From positions 15,485,504-15,549,503 of the forward strand of contig NC_088298.1 of the NCBI RefSeq assembly GCF_032854445.1: DNA of 64,000 nucleotides, given 5' to 3'. Below, one piece after another: positions 1 to 14,500 of this stretch. The stretch's first letter is position 1; each line of letters opens with the position of its first letter. The notes under the pieces were generated by a model that did not search any database, had not been told where the DNA came from, and worked only from the letters and a program-made list of their open reading frames with translations. This stretch comes from Liolophura sinensis (lineage: Eukaryota; Mollusca; Polyplacophora; Chitonida; Chitonidae). The position numbers and the translations under genes are program-made.

Positions 1-2486
1 CATTTCAAGCTCCTGGCACATACAGTAGTATTTGTATATGGATTTTGAATTTGATTTTAAAGCTGAATTTTGGAGAAGTTTCAGTGTTTTGTGGAGACAA
101 ATTGGCTACCATTTCAACTCCTTTAGGCTGGAGTTTGCTTAATATGTTTTTATGGTTTCCACTGGTCAAATAATTATTTTAGGGAATCAGCCCCTTTTGC
201 CTTGAATCTCATGTTCTTAAAACATCCCATGTGATGGAGAATGCCCCAATGTTCTTGCCAAACTCCCAGGTGGTGGAGAATGCCTTAGCTTTACATGCAG
301 AACTCTCAGGTGGTGGAGAATACATTAGCTTTAGGTGCCAAACTCTCAGGTGGTGGAGAGTGCTGGCAGAGTGCACCAATGAAATTCAATCCATCCAATA
401 ATACACCAGCTTGTTGCTAACCTTGGAGGCTGACTTCCCTTATACAGCTCACAGGGATTCTATCCCCTCATTGTTTACCACAGAAACACAATCTTATCCC
501 TGGCACATGTTGGGTGGGGGTGGGTATTAACTCTGGTACATGCCAGGTGTGGATAGGATAGATCGGTCTGGCAGATTTGTTGGATGAGTCCCAGATTTGT
601 ATGATGTGAAATGTCGACCATATATCAGGATCCTAGGATTTGTCTGCATGTACCGGAAATTTGAAAAAAGAGACGCGCTTTTGGAAATGTTTAAAAAAAA
701 ATAAATAAAATCCTTAATTTGCTAGGGAAACTGTTGAATTGGTTTTATTTTGAATGATGTTGACTTTTATAAGAAGTTTCAGATGTCTTCCTTGAAATCT
801 AAACGTTTATAAGGTCATGCATTTTTACTAACACCTGGAAATACACGTCTTGAAGCCTTATACATTATTGAGTTGCCAGATTATCATAGTTCACATTTCC
901 TCATTTTTGGCAGAAATCTATAAATCTGGAAAACCCATCAGTGTATGAGTCAAATTTCACCTGTTATACCCACAGAATCATAATGGACTTCACCATAACG
1001 TGTGAGCCTTTTGCAATGATCGAGGTATAAAAGACCAAACCACTTTGCCAAGTAGGAATGATAAGGGATGGACATATGCTCACCTGGAAATGACGTTCAG
1101 GGAGTACACAAGTAACTGCATAAACATCAGTAGTAACAGAATATAGCCCAGGTTAATTGGTGATAACCTACAGGTGTTTTCTCTCCGATTCGGAATATGT
1201 CAAAGTTAAGCCTACAGCAAAAGGCTCTGTTATGGGTAACATAGCACTACACCAAAGACATTCTCTAGTATCCTCCATGGTAAAAAACAACCCCTATCTC
1301 TCTACCAAAACCCATGCTCACCCCCACCACCCACAGATGTTTCTGGGCAATATACAACACCCACTCAGAATATTAGTTTTGTGGTCTTTGTAACCTAACA
1401 TCAAGTCAATTATCCTAGTAACTGAACCATTTCACCTGTGGAAAGGTAACACAGGATATGAGCTGTCACTGTAAATTCATGCAGCTTGACGATTCTTTGC
1501 ATTGGTCATTCTCAGCTTAACAGAAATTTTAGTATGTCTTGTCTTTCAATGCATTTTGGAACCTAGAGTTTTGAAATTTTTAAAGCTCTTGAAGGCAAAA
1601 TAAATTAAATCTTGGCACTGTTGGAAACATTTGTGTGTCAGTGGTCAACATTAATGTATGTTCCAAGCCAATTTCCAAAACAAACCTTTTAACTCAAACT
1701 TCCAAAGAATAATAAAAGTATATGAAGTAAGAAATGTCTTGTAAAGGAATATTATAGGTGCTGAGTCATTTACCTGAAGAAAGTAGTGGTCAAAAATTCA
1801 CAGCAACCAAAGAAATGGGTGAATAAAAAATTGAAAAATCCTTCTTTTTGGATATTACGAGGAAACATAACTAATGATTTGTTGATTTGGTAGCAGCTCT
1901 GTAACGAAGGAACAAATAAACCTGTGTCTATCCTCAACCTGTGTCTATCTTCAACCTGTGTCTATCCTCAACCTGTGTCTATTCTCAACCTGTGTCTATC
2001 CTCAACCTGTGTCTATCTTCAACCAGGTAGAAGTATATTTTGCTGCAGGTGCTGCCTGTGGTGACTGTAAATCAGTACTTGAGCTATTCATACTGAACAA
2101 GAGCTATACTGTTCCCACGTACAGTCTTCAACCTGACCAAACTTGACTCTGGCAAAATGTCAGGAGTTTTCTGTTTCAGCAACTATCAGAATAGCTTCTC
2201 TTCAGAAGGATACATACAATGGAAAGAGATGCACAAAGGTTTCATTTATACCTTACGAATTATCATTTTCACCTTACAAATCATCATTTTCTTTCTCCTG
2301 GTGATGCCTTGATAAAACAAACACTGTTGTTTCTGGTTGTAAAATAATTTTCCTTTTGCATCACTCTGATAATAAAAGATCACATTGTATGTCCTTGTTA
2401 ACTAGGCACATGTATCCAAGTATATTATTTTTCAGTGATATTTTATCTACTTTCCTTTTTTTTCCATTTTTACTCTTTGTTTTTAG
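1..2486. other. Upstream intron or flank, no exon recognised
   Basis: I see no coding domain here. Positions about 225-365 carry a short repeated phrase around CTCAGGTGGTGGAGAA (three copies). Positions 1919-2025 carry an 18-bp tandem repeat. The rest is AT-rich unique-looking sequence, probably intron of the same gene. Confidence 0.5.
1919..2025. repeat. 18-bp tandem repeat, about 6 copies
   Basis: The unit CCTGTGTCTATCCTCAAC is repeated head to tail, with C/T changes between copies (CCTCAAC, CTTCAAC, TCTCAAC). Confidence 0.9.
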
Positions 2487-2534
2487 CACCAGGCCAAGGT
2501 CGTCTTGACCCCTACTTGTTGGAAATTCCTAAAG
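2487..2534 (+). CDS. Candidate small linker exon
   Basis: A good acceptor (TTTGTTTTTAG) precedes 48 bp that read PGQGRLDPYLLEIPK in phase 1, followed by donor G|GTATCA. The length is a multiple of three with phase 1 at both ends, exactly like the confirmed linker exons further downstream. Joined to the exon at 8414 it creates a Val codon, as at most other FN3 starts. It has no recognisable domain, and it rests on splice signals and phase alone. Confidence 0.45.
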
Positions 2535-5500
2535 GTATCATTGGCTGTTGCTAGCCAACAAGTGAATTACCACGCCCCTTAGCAACTCTGTTGAAGTCAC
2601 TTCCTGTTTTAAATAGACATTTTGCCTATTTCACTCCCTTGAGTGTGATTCAGGACGTGTGATATTAAGCCAAGACAATCATGATAGATACCAAGAGAAA
2701 GTTCAGTAACAAAGAGAAGAATAAAAATGCTGGCTCTGAAATATTTCTCTTCTCTAGATGTTTTACATGTGTTTTTTTTCGTAAATTTTCATTTTGGTGG
2801 AAAATTTGGATTCTAAAGATTCACAGAACATTGTATGTGTATATATAGATATGTCTGTATAAATACCCATGGTCATTGTGGGAGTGTCATAAAAAACCTC
2901 ATTTAACAACCAGAGAATCTTTTCTAAGGAAGCTATGTGAAAGTGGCTGTGGAACTTCAAGAAATATTGGTCCCATAAAATATTCTGTTGATTTCAAATA
3001 TTTATATTTTGTCCAATCAGTTTTTGAGATTAACTTCACAGCTTAAGTGTTAACTCAGCACAATGCTGATTTCTGTTGAGTCTATTGTGGTTTTCTTGGC
3101 CCACCAATGTTGCTTTTATTCACAAAAAGTTTTTTCCCAGCTTCCCAGATTTCACTTTTGCGATTCCCATCCTCTGATGGCTGATCTGTTTGATTCTATA
3201 GAAAGTGTGCAAGTCCTCCACACTTTTGCATGAGATATTTCACATTTGTGTTTTGGACATCTGCAACTGAAAACGGCAAAACTACAAAAGAAGTTAGACA
3301 CGGCCGATGTTTTTATGCAGATGAAATCCATGAACTGAGATTTCCATTACACCATGTTTGTTGTTTTTCAGTTGAACACAATGTTACTTTTTCCAAGCTT
3401 CCAATATTTTACCCTTACAATTGTATGCTTTATCATCCTGTATGATCCTCATTTCTTGATGAAAGTCCTCTACCTCCTTGTGCAAATCCTCCTTACTTCC
3501 TTCTCATTCCGTTTGCAAGTCCTTCTTGCTTCGATTTTTAAATCTTCCTCAGTTTTCCTTTGGAAATTTTTAGATTCAAATCCTCTACACCTCTCTGTGC
3601 AAGTTCACAGCATATGTCGTGCAAATCCTTCACGCTTCTTTGTGGAAGTGTCCCACACTTCTGTGATGAAGTCCTCTGCTTCTATGTGTGTAAATGAACG
3701 AGTCCTCCATACTTCTGTATGCAAGTCCTCCATACTTTTCTCCACACGTCTTTATGTAAGTCGTCCACACTTCCCTGTGTGAACCCTCCACACGTCTTCA
3801 TGCAAGTCCTCCATGTTTCTATGATCAAGTCCTCTACTTCTCTGCACGTATGAGTCCTCCGCACTTCTATGATCAAGTCCTCTGCTTCTCTACATGTATG
3901 AGTTCTCCACACTTCAATGATCAAGTCCTCTGCTTCTCTGCATGTATGAGTTCTTCACACTTCTATGATCAAGTCATCTGCTTCTCTGCATGTATGCGTC
4001 CTCCCCACTTGTGTGTGCAAGTCTTCCACACTTCAGTGGTTAAATTCTCCACCTTTTTCTGGCAACATTTCTCAGCTTTCTTCTGTTCCAGTTCTACACA
4101 CTTCTCTGTTCAACTCCCATACACTTCTGTGTTATCCCAAATGGCTGTGGCTTGTATAGTATTAGTTGCTAGAAAAAAATAGCTTGTTGGTACATACGTG
4201 AGGACAGGTGTTCAAAATAACAGAATAGGAATTTTTAGGTATTTAATTACATTTCCAGCTCGGCAGCAAGTCATTCTGTGGTAAAGTAATTCATACATTT
4301 CCATTGGGTGTGACCGCATCGAGGAAATCTGTTCTCTCTGTGAGCAATGGCAGACTAGGAGAAGTAAATTTCTAAAGAATATTTTGTGTATAGCCTATAT
4401 AAGGAGGTGTATTACACTTGCAGCAGAATGAAATTACGTTGTGAAATATTTTAGAGGCACATGTGGATGAACTCTTAATTTTAATAAGTTAGGAAGCTGA
4501 GCAGAAAAACAGCATTAAAATTGTGCAAAGAGAAATGAAAAAGTTTTAAATTTGTCCTTGAGTTTGGGTACATGACTTAAGCCATATTGTTGGATTTGGT
4601 CATTGGACATTTCTAAAAATTCCTACATTTCTACAAAAGCCAAATCTGTATCAGCTGACACATTTAATTGCATTCAACAGTTTTGGAGGTACCCTAATTC
4701 CTCAACCTTTTTGCATATGAAAGAGCAACTTTTAGTACAATTAAGGCACATTTTTAATTTGATTTTAGAGACAAAACTTCATTGGTAGAGTTGGCCAGTT
4801 TCAGGGCTTTGCAAAAAGTACAATTTTATAAGTCTACAGGGAATAAAATCTTCAGAATATGCTTGAATAAACACCTTGCAACATGAGAAAAGGTTTAAAA
4901 ATTACAGCAAAAAAAATCTAGATATGTTTCAATAAATTAGAAAACTTTGAGTCGCTTAGTTGACTGTGGGAAATGAGCTTCTGACCAAAAGGGTGACCAG
5001 CTCAAATTTGGATCTTCTTTGTTCACCTCCAGTGTTAAGGTGGGAAATTTGATCCAGGTCTGGTCAAGGAAATTTGGTCAAGCAAAGGTTTTACAGTTAC
5101 CTCCATCAGAATTATCTGACTGCCATGGTTTAAGTGAAAAATTCTTGAGTATCGCATTCAGTGTTGGTCAGGTAAATAAACAAATAGAAAGCTTTACCCA
5201 ATATTTCAGTATGTTCACCAGGAATTCCAGTATGTTCACCAGGAATTCCAGTCTGTCTAGAGTTATTTTCACACAGAAGATCAGGAACTGTATGACACAG
5301 TCAGGGCAGAGGATGAGGATTTTTTTGTCTTGTATTCACAGAAAAACATGACAAAAAAAAATTAAGAAAAAGTATCTGGTATTCAATATGGCTGATTTAG
5401 ATAAAACTGCCCCGAGAACAACGGATTGTTTGAGTGTTGAACCTCTAAATCCCAAAATAACTTAATAGTGCTATTTGTTATAAAAAAAAGGCCAGTAAAC

Positions 5501-8500
5501 ATTACTAACAGTGCTGCCAATTGTTTACTGTGAGGTGTAAAAAAGGAAATGTTTGATGTAACAGTACACAGTTTGTAAGTGTGTTTGGAATGTGTTCAGG
5601 AGTCTTTCCACCCCCTGCAGTATAGAAAAAATGAGCATGCCCCATTTTGGCCCAGTCTATGTTTCTTTAGAGGGTGGGGTGATTTTTTTGTAAAGCTGCA
5701 GTCGGGAGATTTCCAGGGCTTGCAGGTAGATTTGGGGGATATTTCGTATCAGCAATTTTTTTGTGTGTGTTTAGCTAGTCCATTTTTGCAAATCAGGCAC
5801 AATTTGCACAGTGAAAAATGGATGGTGAAACGCATGCCGAGTGATTTTACAGAAATATTTGGGACTTTGTGAGGAATAATTGCCCAGTGAGTTGATATAG
5901 CAGTTCTTATGAACTGTTGGTATGTGATGTACTGTAGGGGTGCTCAGGTAAGGTGTATAAGGCATTTGAAACATGGAAAACACGTTCTACATGCTTGCAT
6001 GGTGTGCTGCTTTCTATTTATCAGAGGTGTTCCCTACCATTTTGTTCCGTCTTTCTGCTACACTTTCCTGTAGGTTGCAGCTTTGACCATTTAGAAATTG
6101 TGAAACTCCATGTTTTTATTAGTCCAGTCAGTTTGACCAGTATATAAATTAGTTTGTGTCTCATTACATTTCTTTAAAGTGTTACACTTCTTTGTACTGT
6201 ATATATCCAGGTTGAACTGTTGCTAATAGTGTAATTTTGATACAAGGGACGGTAAATTTCTTGCCTTTTAGTTATCCAGTGATGTTGGTTTGATTTGCTG
6301 ACTGCACATTTAGATACATGCAGATTGATAAATCTCGTGTATGTTCATCATAAAAAGGTGTCAGATTGAATAGAACCCAAGTTTATAATATTGAGAGAGA
6401 AAGCACATCAGTAATATTTCATGTTATACCTGTTAAAATTTAAAACTGTTAAAATAAAGGATGCGTTGCAAAACAAATACTTTGATGCAGAATAAAATGT
6501 TGCTGCTCTCATTAGCATAACTAAAAGTTGCAGGGATTTTTGCATAATTGCAAAATCTAACTACTTTCTAGATACCCCTCTAAGCTGTGAAACTGGCATT
6601 TAGCTTTAATTATTAAAATATGTAGTAATGTTGAAATCTTAGAGCGTAACAGTATAATCAAGGTACTTGTACCTATAGAGGATATATAGTAACTGTCTTC
6701 TCCACACAGTGGATATGAGGTATCACTGTCATAAGTGATACAACATCTGCACGGAGAATGCTAGTGGGATTTCCATACTGCTAGCCGGCCCAGCTTACCA
6801 AGTGAGATGGTTTAGCCTTTTGAAAAACAATGCAACAACAAGTTGTCCCTGAAAATAGTCATGTTAAGCCATGAGCCACACAGGCTGTGTGTTCTTTCAG
6901 GTGGTGAATCCCCCCCTAGGGGTGTTTACAGCATTTACCTCTGACTGGAACCAATACAAGCTGATGATACATCAAATGTATCTGATGTTACATGGAAAAT
7001 ACTGCTAGTTTCTGCCCAGGGGGCTGTGGTTTATTTGTGATATTTGTGTAAATTGTCTGACATCTGATTTTTTTTTTTATTCTTTTAAAGGTGTATAAGG
7101 TAATATATTCTGAGATTTCAGTGTACACAAATACATTTTATTTTCATGAAAAATGTTAGACATCTGTGAAGATGTTTTATTAATCCCAACACAGAAATGA
7201 ACTGTTAAAAAAAGTACAAATTAGAATTGGCTGAAAAGTCAAGAAAACTGGCCTGGCATGTTTTTCTTTAGTTTCTCTTTTTTTTATGTTTCATTATTCT
7301 TTTAAAATCAGAAGAGACAATGTTTTTCCATCTGTCTGTTTTCATGTGGAATTTGTTGTGATGTTTTTTAATTGCTTATTTTTCATACACCGTACATGTG
7401 AAGGTCTGTTAGCAAGCTGCAGATGGTCGTGGGTTTTGCCCGGTTTCCTCCCTCCGTAATGCTGGCTGCCGTATAAGTGAAATATTCTTGAGTACGGCAG
7501 AAAACACAAATGAAATAAATAAATAAATAAAATTTCGTATGCAATGATATCAGCTCATTTGGTATGGTTTCATAGACTGAATGTATAAAAAGGACATTGT
7601 TTTTCTTTTCTCTCTCCTTTTTTTTCCACCATTTTGGCGTGCCAACATATTTGGATTTTCCTTATCTTCATCGATATGCTTACATCTTTTTTGAAATTAT
7701 GAAGATATACAGTTTAGTAGAGTGGCGTCTAATTTCAGAAAAAAACCCATTTCTCATTCTTTTATAGTTTGTATGGTAAATGTGGGTATTTCATGTTTGT
7801 ATGATATTCTATGAAGAATTGGTTATTGTATTTTGCAGTATTTTTTTTGCTATTATTTCAGAAGGCAGAAGTCTTGTTTTTTATCCAACAGGAAATTAAA
7901 TTTTTTTCCATTTTTACTGACCACAAATCTTCATTCATTTATTATGACGTATGTTTTAAGCCTTCTCTTACCAAGAAATTCCCCTAACATAACATCGTGT
8001 ATATAAGCAGCCAGATAGATGAAAGGAATAGGGTTAAAGCTGTGGATGTTAAATGACCCAAAATTCTAACTATGACAGAATTGCACATTGTGCGTAATTC
8101 TGTTCAGTTCTAGCGATCTTAGAAAAATCTTTTGAGGTTTGTGTGAAAGGCAAAAGTGAAAAATGCATGTTTCAGAAGCAAAAGTAATATTTTGTGACAT
8201 TTATTTTCCTCCAAAAAATTCATTTTTTGAGGCAAAAGTCTTAGGTTATTTATTGTATCGATGTATCTCTCTAATATTGGATACTTTGATAGACACCAGC
8301 ACACAGCTCAGTTTAGCACAGGTATATCTCGTCCCAGGTACGCCTTGTACCTGTATACTCGTGCTACAAAAATATTTACTTAACATTTCCACCCCCTATA
8401 TTCGGCTCCTCAGTGCCACCCGCTCTTCCTGCCTCCAAGCCGTATGTATCTGACATTGGAGATGAGAGTCTGCGGTTGTCATGGAAACCAGCCGACATCC

Positions 8501-11500
8501 CAAAGGCTCTGAAGGGGGTTTCGCCGACTTCGTACCGGATCGAAGTGCAGGAGCTCCCAAAACAGGACTGGCAGACTCTTGTCAGCTACATCCCAGACAC
8601 CACCTATAGGCTCACTGACCTTCGACCCCGTCAGGATTATAATTTCAGAATCCGAGCAGAAAACGAATTTGGACTCAGCGAACCGTCCAGGCCTTTCTAC
8701 CTGCCAAGGGCAACAAGTAAGATTTTGAAACCTTGAATATGCAAATCTAATCTTGCACAAAAACCATTCAACACTGAGACATATACTTCAGGTGAAAAAA
8801 TTGTTGTATAAAGCGAAGCAGAAGCTTATCTCTCCCTTACCGTTTATTATTATAAATAACAAAATTCATGATAAAGTAATTTTTTTGTGTTTATTAGAAT
8901 CAATGTTAAGGTAATTGTTGAGGGTGGTATCTCGTAAAATACTGGATGTATTGACCTGAAGTGTGTCGCCAGCAGGTGAGCTCTTTGGTAGCTTTGCTAT
9001 CAGATCAAAGTTTGTTTCTTCTATTCTGTACTGTTTGATATAGTAAAAATATCTTAAGGAAAAAAAGGGAATGAAGAACACTGAACTCCATAATTTTTGC
9101 ATTAAGGTTTATTCATTTATTTTCGTTACAAATTCTTTTCTTTAGAAATAACATTTTCCTGGATTCAGTTTTAGTTTCAGTTTAATGGTCTCCAACAACG
9201 ACTCCCATTTTAAATGTGATATATTGGCATTGCTCACCTATCAGTCATATATCATTTTATTGCTGAAATGAAGACTGTCTTAATTTATTTGTATTTTATT
9301 TATTTGATTGGTGTTTTACGCCGTACTCAAGAATATTTCACTTATACAACAGCGGCCATCATTGTGGTGGGAGGAAACTGGGCACTGCCCAGGGGAAAAC
9401 CCACGACCATCCGCAGGTTGCTGGCAGACCTTTCCACTTACGGCCGACGGTCTTATAATGGGAAGAATGTTATGCATAATTTCCATTTTCCTTCCCAGCA
9501 TACCCTGGAGCTGCGGTCACCAGGCCTGACATCGTTGAACTTGAACGTGAAGCCGTACGACTGAACTGGCAACGCGTAGAAATCCCGCAGTTCGAGTCCG
9601 ATGAGGAACCTTTGACCTACATGATCGAAGGTCGAACGCCCTCTTCTGATTGGAGGGAGCTTGTTCGCGGCATTCGTGGGACGTCCCATCGTCTTGCAGG
9701 GCTTGAGACCAGTGAAGATTACTCGTTCAGAGTTCGGCCAGACTCCAGCACTCGTGGCCTGGGGGAGCCTTCACCACCGATGTCTCTCTCCAGAGCTTTA
9801 GGTGAGTGCTAATTGGTGATAATTGTTGCAGATTTTTAATTGGCAAAATTAGAGAGAACCCAAGGAAATTATGATTAAACTTGGTGCTCATCCTGTCGTT
9901 GAGACAGATGCTATGACTTCATGGACATGGAAAAGGCTAATTGAATTAGGTTAAAAGATTTTGTTTGTTTTGAATGTTAAAATGGAAGATATAAACGGCA
10001 AAGTGGGAGATGTAAACAGCAAAATGGGAGATGTAAACAGCAAAATGGAAGATGTAAACAGCAAAATGGGAGATGTAAACAGCTATATGGGAGATGTAAA
10101 CAGCAAAATGGGAGATGTAAACAGCAATATGGGAGATATAAACAGCAAAATGGGAGATATTGGGAGATATAAACAGCAAAATGGAAGATGTAAACAGCAA
10201 AGTGGGAGATATTGGAAGATATAAACAGCAATATGGGAGATGTAAACAGCTATATGGGAAATGTAAACAGCAGTGATAGGTGAATTGGAGAATGGAAATT
10301 CTCAGTTATATGAAAAACTCCAGAATTATTGGTCAGTCCGGAATTGACCACTCGTGAATTGGTTACTCCAGGGAGTGTTGAGTTCGAACTCTTTTTACAG
10401 CTAAAGGTAAAAGGGTACAACTGTATTATTTGTTAATATGATAGGCAACTATTGCGGAATCATCGCATTTGCTATAACATAGGGGTGTCTGAAAAAAGTT
10501 TCGCAAAAGTTATGTACAGTAGACATAGTGTGGAGAAAATGGAGGGACTGAATGTCTGTGAACTGGAACTAAAGGAAATCAGGTTGTCATTTGTGACTCT
10601 GGAACACAGCGAGACAAGTGATTAGTAAATTAATGGTTTCAAATATTTTTAGGCACCTGATACAGGAGGACTGTTGCTCAAGAATAGGAGAGTTTCGAGT
10701 TTGATGTCTTTTTATCGCTATAAGTAAAAAAAAAGTCCTCCCCTCCGATGAAAAAAAGAATTCAAACTGGAAACTCTCCTATTGCTCACTCTAGAATTGG
10801 TCACTCTGGAATTGGCTACTCTTAAATTGCTCACTTGCATTCTTCTGTGGACTCTGAATAAGTAGAACAGAATAAATGTTGAGTATTTATATATCCACCA
10901 TGAAAACCCAAATATTGACCCTTTTACACAGCTGCCACGGTCATATGTAAGAAGTATATTTATAAGTAAAATGTCATTGCGCCGTAGAACGTCTTGCTTG
11001 CATAAGGGTTCTTGTGTTAATTCAAAAATCAAGCAACGGGATGTTTCAAATACTGAACTTAAATTTATTTCACATGTGTTTGTGTTAGAAAATGAAATAA
11101 GCAACAGGTGGCCCCTGTGTGGCCAAGGGTGTTCGCACACTAGTGTGGCACAATGACCCAGGAGCCTCTCCATCAATGTGGTTACTGTGAATTCAAATCC
11201 AGCTCATTCTGGCTTCCTGTCCAGCCGTAGGTGGGAAGGTTGGCAGCAACCTGCAGATGGTCATGGGTTTCCCCCAGGCTCTGCCTGGTTTCCACCCACC
11301 GTATTGCTGGCTGTTGTCGTATAAGTGGAATGTTTGTGAGTACAGTGTAAAGCACCAATCAGATAAATTAATAAATAGGTAAGCAAGACTGCATCTAACA
11401 TTTGACATTCCAGCTCGCACAAGGGTTCCCGTGTCGGATTTGGAAGTCGAGGAAATAGAACCAACTTCTGTCCGTCTGAAATGGGATCGTGTCCATATTC

Positions 11501-14500
11501 CACCGTTCGATTCCTCAGAAGAGCCTCTTCTGTACATGATTGAGGCCCAGGAGGGTCCGTATGCTGACTGGCGGACTGTGGCCAGTGGAGTGCCGACAAC
11601 AGCATTCCGCCTCACTGACCTGAGACCAGAAAAGGACTACGCTTTCCGTGTCCGGGCAGAGACGGAGTATGGAATCTCAGAGCCGTCTCCTCCAAAACCA
11701 CTCTACCGTAAGCCTCCAGGTAAGTTTAGTGCACTGATGAAGCTTGGATAAGAAAGAAAAATTTGTCCTGTATTATTGATTTTTTGATGTGTGACAGTAA
11801 GGGCATGCGAGGGTTCAAATCTAAGTCACGCTAGCTGCACTGTTACTTTTTGGCCGGGAGGGATATTTGTTAGCTACATGCACTTGTATATTGTCAAGTG
11901 TGGTTCCCCCACCCACTGTCACTGTTTGTAGGGTCGTGCATTTGGCATGATGAGCATTTAACAGGGTTCCTAAGGCCATTTAGAAATCTTTTTGGTCTCA
12001 CATGGGAAAGTTTGTTAGTAACTTGCCAAAGTTGAATGGTTACTGCGTATTGGTTTCCTCTACCCATAAAACTGGACGCCATTGCATATTGCAACTTTCA
12101 TAATAGTACAGCTAAGAACACTGGTGAAGTATTGGAAGAAGTAAATGGTGACTGTTTTTCTCCATCTCAGAGGCTCCGAGGTATCATTTGGAACCTCCAA
12201 GGATCGACTCATTTGATGCTGAAGGATTACAGTTGTCATGGAAACCTATGTCACCCCATCCTCGAATCCGCCGCGCTGACCCACCCAAATACACCATCGA
12301 GATGCGAGAAGCCCCTCAAGCCGACTGGCGACCAGTGGCTGCTGGGGTACCAGACACAAGTTTCCGATTGACTGGCCTCAGACCAGAGCAGGATTACACA
12401 TTCCGTGTACGTGCGGAGATGCCACGCCTCCCAGAGCCAGTGGCGCTAATCACGCCAGCTGTCAGTCTGCTGAGGGGTGGAGGTAAGGTCATGCTGAAGC
12501 TTGTAGTGATAATGATAATAATGATAATGATAATAACAATAATAATAATTATTATTATTATTATTTAACAAAGGATGCTAATAATTGATAACAAATTAAT
12601 TAATACATGGAAAGAAATGAATCCCAGTGTCTATAGCATTGTGTTTTAAGTGAAAAAGAAAACAAAAAAAAATAGTTTAGCAATAAAATAATATATATGA
12701 AATAAGATTCAGTTTTGTGTGAAGTGAAAAACACAGGCACCAGTCAGTAGGAAGCTTTTGTTATCTACCAAAAACAAAAAAGAGGTAATGAAATGAAAGG
12801 TAAAAAAAGGTAATGTGGAGGTAGTGAGTTCCATAATGAGATGCCCAAAAGGGTGTAACTTTTTTTAGATAAATGGTTCATAATTTTGTGGAGGTGATAA
12901 TTGGGTAGATCAGTGTTGTTCATATTCTTCCTTGGAATTAGTTCCACGGCTTCTCAGCAGTAGCTCGTAACTTGAACGCTTGTGACTTCTGCTGCTTTTA
13001 AAAAAAGTGAACTGTATCTTGTCATGCAAAGACATTTGTAACAACTGATGGTTTTTATATTTTTTGGTAATTTTACAAATCCTGTAACACATTAAGGTAA
13101 TTGTTTTACATTTTGGGGTAACCTTTTACAAATCTTGATAGGTTTGCCTGTTTACACATTAAGGTAATTGTTTTACATTTTTGGGTATCAGCCATAATAC
13201 ATTTTTAAGTGTTCTTTTACAAAATCAATCGTACAAATCCTGGTTATTTTACATGTTCAGATTGCGTGTATTTATGTATGCTTGGAGTCTTGTGTATGCG
13301 GATGTGTCCATATACTGTGTTTTCTTGTGGCATTCTGCCAAAGTGCTGCTGCCACTGCAGTATTATGCCGAAGACACCAGACATGACACCCAACCCAGTC
13401 ACATTATACTGAAACAGTGAATCAGTGAATTTTTTGACTGATACAGTGAAAAATCTACCGAAAAGCTCAGTTCAGCTCATGCTGGTGTACAGTGGAAGGC
13501 TTGCCAGAAACCTGCGAATGGTTGTGAGCTATGCCCAGTTTTTTCCGACCATAATGCTGGTCGCTGTCATTTATGTGAAATTTTCTTGAATACAGCCTAA
13601 AAACTCAGTCAAATAAATAACATTGAAAGGGAAAAAGAAAAAAGGTTTTTCCTTGTCATGGAAGGGGTCACATGTTATTTTTGTCTCATACATCTATATT
13701 CTCCTCGCTTATAACGAGTCATATTGAAAATTGCACCATCTTATCTTGCTGATTTCCTTTTTGATTATTTTCAGTACCACCAGTAATGCCTAGTTCAGCT
13801 CCCACGATATCTAACGAAAAACCAAACTCATTGCGCTTGTCATGGAGACCAGCCAACCTCCCGTCATATCTCACAGGAGAATCTGGACCAATCAGATACC
13901 AGGTGGAGATGCTGGAGTCACCGAGCACAGAGTGGCGAACACTAGCCACCCGTCATCCGGATCTGTCCTTTGAAGTCTCGCGACTCCACCCAGACAGAGA
14001 GTATGCTTTCAGAGTCCGTGCCCAAACAGAAAGCGGAACAAGTGCCCCAACAGCACCTGCGTACCTATACAGGAAACCAAGTTAGTATTCGCTGAGGTTT
14101 CAGATGTATGGCTTTCTTTTAGCTCTCGCAAGATTATTTGTTTGATTCTTTTTTGATATTTCTTTTACATCTGCACTTACCAGAGGCTGAAAGTCTACAT
14201 TTATAGTTCAAACTAGTTCAGTTTCATGAAACAGTTTTAAGTGCACATTTCATTTTCATTGTTTCTACCTGTTCATCTTGCTTTCACTTTCAGTTCCACA
14301 CTTGCCCAAGGCTGAACCCCTGCTGTCGGACATCCGCCCTGACTCAGTACGGCTCACCTGGCAGGCAGTCGACGTCCCTGGCAAAGTGACAGACTTCCAG
14401 AAAGTCCTTTACATGATTGAGATGCAAGAACCGCCCAGCCAGACCTGGACACCCTTCGTCAGAGATGTTCACGAAATCAACCACAGGGTACAAAACCTCC

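Larger units (their letters stand above)
2535..8413. other. 5.9-kb intron
   Basis: No coding domain seen. It holds a pyrimidine-rich repeat array at 3450-4130, a three-copy 21-bp phrase (ATGTTCACCAGGAATTCCAG) near 5208-5250, and a 3'-half SINE at 7391-7532. The remainder is AT-rich. Confidence 0.6.
9802..11413. other. Intron with minisatellite and SINE
   Basis: Contains the 21-bp minisatellite at 9979-10272 and a near full-length SINE at 11108-11386 close to the next acceptor. No further exon seen. Confidence 0.75.

Noticed and set aside
9946-10231. Open frames on both strands
   Set aside because: Produced by the 21-bp minisatellite.
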